A stretch of DNA of 18,098 nt from Oxalobacteraceae bacterium (lineage in GTDB: Bacteria > Pseudomonadota > Gammaproteobacteria > Burkholderiales > Burkholderiaceae_D): positions 1 to 18,098 of the forward strand of contig JAIXQV010000228.1 of assembly GCA_027485535.1 (NCBI GenBank), written 5' to 3'. Below, one piece after another: positions 16,237 through 18,098 of this stretch. Both the position numbers and the translations under genes were made by a program. The notes under the pieces are model-generated. The model did not search any database. It was given only the letters and a program-made list of their open reading frames with translations, and had not been told where the DNA came from. How positions within the stretch are numbered: position 1 is the stretch's first letter; each line of letters opens with the position of its first letter.

Positions 16237-17797
16237 ATACCTGCCAATCGCTACGGAACGGCTCCGGCAAGTTCGGTAGCTGTGCCTCATCCAGTAATAC
16301 GCCGTGTTCAAGTGTAGGAATCTGTGAGGCCAGCGATACCGCACGACCATCGGCATCACGCACCATCACGTAGTGCGGCGTAATCTGTTCTGGATGCTCC
16401 AAGCCAGCCGCACCCATCAACTCAGCAAACGCCTCGACAGTTAAATCATGGAAGTTTTTAACGCGCGTTGCTTTGTCTGGCACCACTAAGGCACGTTGAC
16501 GATCTGGGTCTTGGGTGGCCACACCAGTTGGGCAGTGATCGGTATGACAAGCGCGCGACTGAATACAACCCAACGCAAACATGAAACCGCGCGCCGAATT
16601 ACACCAGTTAGCGCCGAGCGCCATCGCACGTGCCACATCAAAGGCTGAAATGATTTTGCCGGAGACACCAATCTTCAGCAGGTCACGCTTGCCAACACCG
16701 ACCAAGGTGTTGTGCACCAAACGCAAGCCTTCACGCATCGGCATACCCATGTGATCGCTAAATTCTACGGGTGCTGCCCCGGTACCCCCTTCGCTGCCAT
16801 CAACCACAATGAAATCCGGCCAGGTATCTTCTTTCAGCATGGCCTTCACAATGCCAAACCATTCCCACGGCTGACCAACACACAGCTTGAAACCTACGGG
16901 CTTACCACCTGACAGCTCGCGCAAACGACGAATAAAATCCACCAAGCCCTCTGGCGTCGAGAACTCGCTATGCCCAGCGGGTGAAACACAATCCTGCCCC
17001 ATCGGCACACCGCGTGTGCTGGCGATCTCCGCGGTGACTTTCGCAGCAGGCAGCACACCGCCATGACCCGGCTTGGCGCCCTGCGAGAGTTTTATCTCGA
17101 TCATTTTGACTTGCGGCGATTGCGCCTGCTGCGCAAACTTCTCTGGGTCGAAGCGGCCTGCTGAATCACGGCAGCCGAAATAGCCCGAGCCGATTTCCCA
17201 GATCAAATCGCCGCCATGCTCACGGTGATACGACGAGATCGAACCCTCACCTGTGTCATGCGCGAAGCCACCCATCTGCGCACCGCGGTTCAAGGCGCGA
17301 ATCGCATTCGGCGACAGCGAGCCAAAGCTCATTGCCGAGATATTGAACACCGATGACGAATACGGTTGCTTGCAGTTGGGGCCACCGATCTGTACCCGGC
17401 AAGTCACTGCATCGGCATGCTTGGGTGCCGCCGAGTGAATGAACCACTCACTGTCGCTGGCATACATCGAACGAACGGTGCCAAAACCACGCTTATCGTT
17501 TTGGCGTTTGGCGCGTGAATACACCATGGCGCGCTGATTACGTGAGAACGGCAGATCTTCTTCATCGCTTTCAATAAAATACTGCCGAATCTCTGGCCGA
17601 ATATATTCCAGCATGAAACGCAAATGGCCGGTTACAGGGTAATTGCGCAAAACCGAGTGATGCGTCTGTCGGTAATCCTTCCAACCCACGATAAACAGCG
17701 CGAGCGATAGTAGCGATAACCAGATCGATATCGGCAGCAATAGAAACACGCCAAAACCGGTTAAGACCCATGGCAGAAAACGTGTGTATTGCATCAT
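16187..17797 (-). CDS. FMN-binding glutamate synthase family protein, membrane-anchored
   Basis: This 536-residue protein resembles the FMN/Fe-S synthase domain of the GltB large subunit, without the amidotransferase domain. Seen: two hydrophobic stretches at the N terminus (about 8-38), which suggest a membrane anchor; PGHGG (243-247) preceded by the conserved KLSQGAK; the FMN-phosphate loop GSEGGTGAAP (334-343); and an Fe-S cluster pattern Cys 411-x5-Cys 417-x4-Cys 422 followed by PTGVATQD, as in glutamate synthase. The family includes archaeal-type and stand-alone proteins, many of unknown substrate, so glutamate synthesis is not assured; no gltD-like partner is nearby. The start is well supported: AAGGGGA on the minus strand (17804-17810) sits 6 nt before tandem ATGs at 17797 and 17794. 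The 2-keto-4-pentenoate hydratase-like gene ends 53 bp upstream on the same strand. Confidence 0.9.
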   Translation of the reverse strand: MMQYTRFLPWVLTGFGVFLLLPISIWLSLLSLALFIVGWKDYRQTHHSVLRNYPVTGHLRFMLEYIRPEIRQYFIESDEEDLPFSRNQRAMVYSRAKRQNDKRGFGTVRSMYASDSEWFIHSAAPKHADAVTCRVQIGGPNCKQPYSSSVFNISAMSFGSLSPNAIRALNRGAQMGGFAHDTGEGSISSYHREHGGDLIWEIGSGYFGCRDSAGRFDPEKFAQQAQSPQVKMIEIKLSQGAKPGHGGVLPAAKVTAEIASTRGVPMGQDCVSPAGHSEFSTPEGLVDFIRRLRELSGGKPVGFKLCVGQPWEWFGIVKAMLKEDTWPDFIVVDGSEGGTGAAPVEFSDHMGMPMREGLRLVHNTLVGVGKRDLLKIGVSGKIISAFDVARAMALGANWCNSARGFMFALGCIQSRACHTDHCPTGVATQDPDRQRALVVPDKATRVKNFHDLTVEAFAELMGAAGLEHPEQITPHYVMVRDADGRAVSLASQIPTLEHGVLLDEAQLPNLPEPFRSDWQVSSPERFARAVQATVPA

Positions 17798-17815
17798 TGA
17801 TTGTCCCCTTGCTTC

Positions 17816-17835
17816 ATCCCGATAAAGGCCGGGAT
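17816..17835 (-). other. Small hairpin between the hydratase-like and FMN-protein genes
   Basis: ATCCCG (17816-17821) and CGGGAT (17830-17835) form a 6-bp stem with an 8-nt loop. It lies between the upstream stop and the Shine-Dalgarno of the next gene and has no following T-run on the minus strand. It might lower read-through or process a joint mRNA; weak. Confidence 0.25.
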
Positions 17836-17850
17836 CCAGAAAATTTTTGA

Positions 17851-18098
17851 CTAGTTAAACGCCACCGATACCGACGGATCACCCGGCAACCCGATGTACT
17901 GAATACGCACCCGCATACCCGGCTTGGTTGGTTGCGCTGGAATCAAACTACCCAAGCTCAAAAGATCACCTTTTTGCAAGGTGATGCCAGACTGCTTCAA
18001 TGTTTTTGCTAACCAAATCGCTGCATTCAGCGGGTTACCCATGATCGCGCTGCCCTTGCCACGAGCAAGCTCTTTATTACCTTCTGCTTCATCGGTCA
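17851..18098 (-). CDS. C-terminal part of a 2-keto-4-pentenoate hydratase / fumarylacetoacetate hydrolase-fold protein
   Basis: About 81 C-terminal residues are present; the frame is open through the right edge, so the ATG at 18042 is internal and not the start. The segment MGNPLNAAIWLAKTLKQ, then GITLQKGDLLSLGSL and the closing GLPGDPSVSVAFN, matches the C terminus of MhpD/XylJ/HpaH-type hydratases: the NPLNAxxWL helix, the GDLxxxGS turn, and the last strand with SVxVxF. These enzymes add water to 2-hydroxy-dienoates in the meta-cleavage of aromatic compounds; related decarboxylases share the fold, so the exact reaction is open. The catalytic N-terminal part is outside the window. Its stop is 53 bp before the FMN-protein gene on the same strand. 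Confidence 0.8.
   Translation of the reverse strand, partial: TDEAEGNKELARGKGSAIMGNPLNAAIWLAKTLKQSGITLQKGDLLSLGSLIPAQPTKPGMRVRIQYIGLPGDPSVSVAFN

Overview
The window looks like chromosomal DNA of a betaproteobacterium, most likely in the Burkholderiales. It is moderately GC-rich, and it carries a tandem cphA'-cphA cyanophycin synthetase pair divergent from an ABC transporter/DUF1854 pair, a gene arrangement I associate with that group. This assignment is inference from gene content; there is no rRNA or other phylogenetic marker. I see no tRNA, rRNA, insertion sequence, phage gene or CRISPR array.

Layout. (1) Positions 1-131 hold the 3' end of an unidentified plus-strand gene. (2) Positions 182-3051, minus strand, hold an ABC transporter with an unusual N-terminal extension (PH-like segment, then a four-cysteine zinc ribbon), followed by a DUF1854 protein with a 4-bp ATGA overlap. 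(3) Positions 3120-7949, plus strand, hold two consecutive cyanophycin synthetase paralogues 3 bp apart. The first has lost its Mur-ligase half; the second is complete there but has lost a motif in its N domain. (4) Positions 8110-9351 hold a 413-residue protein with no recognised family, built around a repeated FPxGT-type motif and free of Cys and His. Its leader contains overlapping, mutually exclusive hairpins. (5) Positions 9479-15168 hold a tripartite CzcCBA-type RND metal-efflux operon. Its upstream region has a perfect 7-bp palindrome and a 15-bp direct repeat with a 23-bp period. (6) Positions 15253-16236 hold a lipid/diacylglycerol kinase-family gene whose start codon lies in a potential hairpin. 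(7) On the minus strand, 16187-17797 holds a membrane-anchored FMN/Fe-S glutamate-synthase-like protein, whose 3' end overlaps the kinase gene by 50 bp. Upstream of it is the C-terminal part of a 2-keto-4-pentenoate hydratase-like gene that runs off the right edge.

How the genes work together. The left half is a cyanophycin (multi-L-arginyl-poly-L-aspartate) module. The second synthetase can in principle do both the Asp and the Arg addition. The first looks able only to do ATP-grasp chemistry plus, perhaps, N-domain hydrolysis. The ABC/DUF1854 pair is a known neighbour of such clusters with no defined substrate. No cyanophycinase or isoaspartyl dipeptidase gene is visible. The repeat protein just downstream is the best candidate for something undescribed, but its link to cyanophycin is positional only. 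The right half is a separate metal-efflux operon and unrelated metabolic genes.
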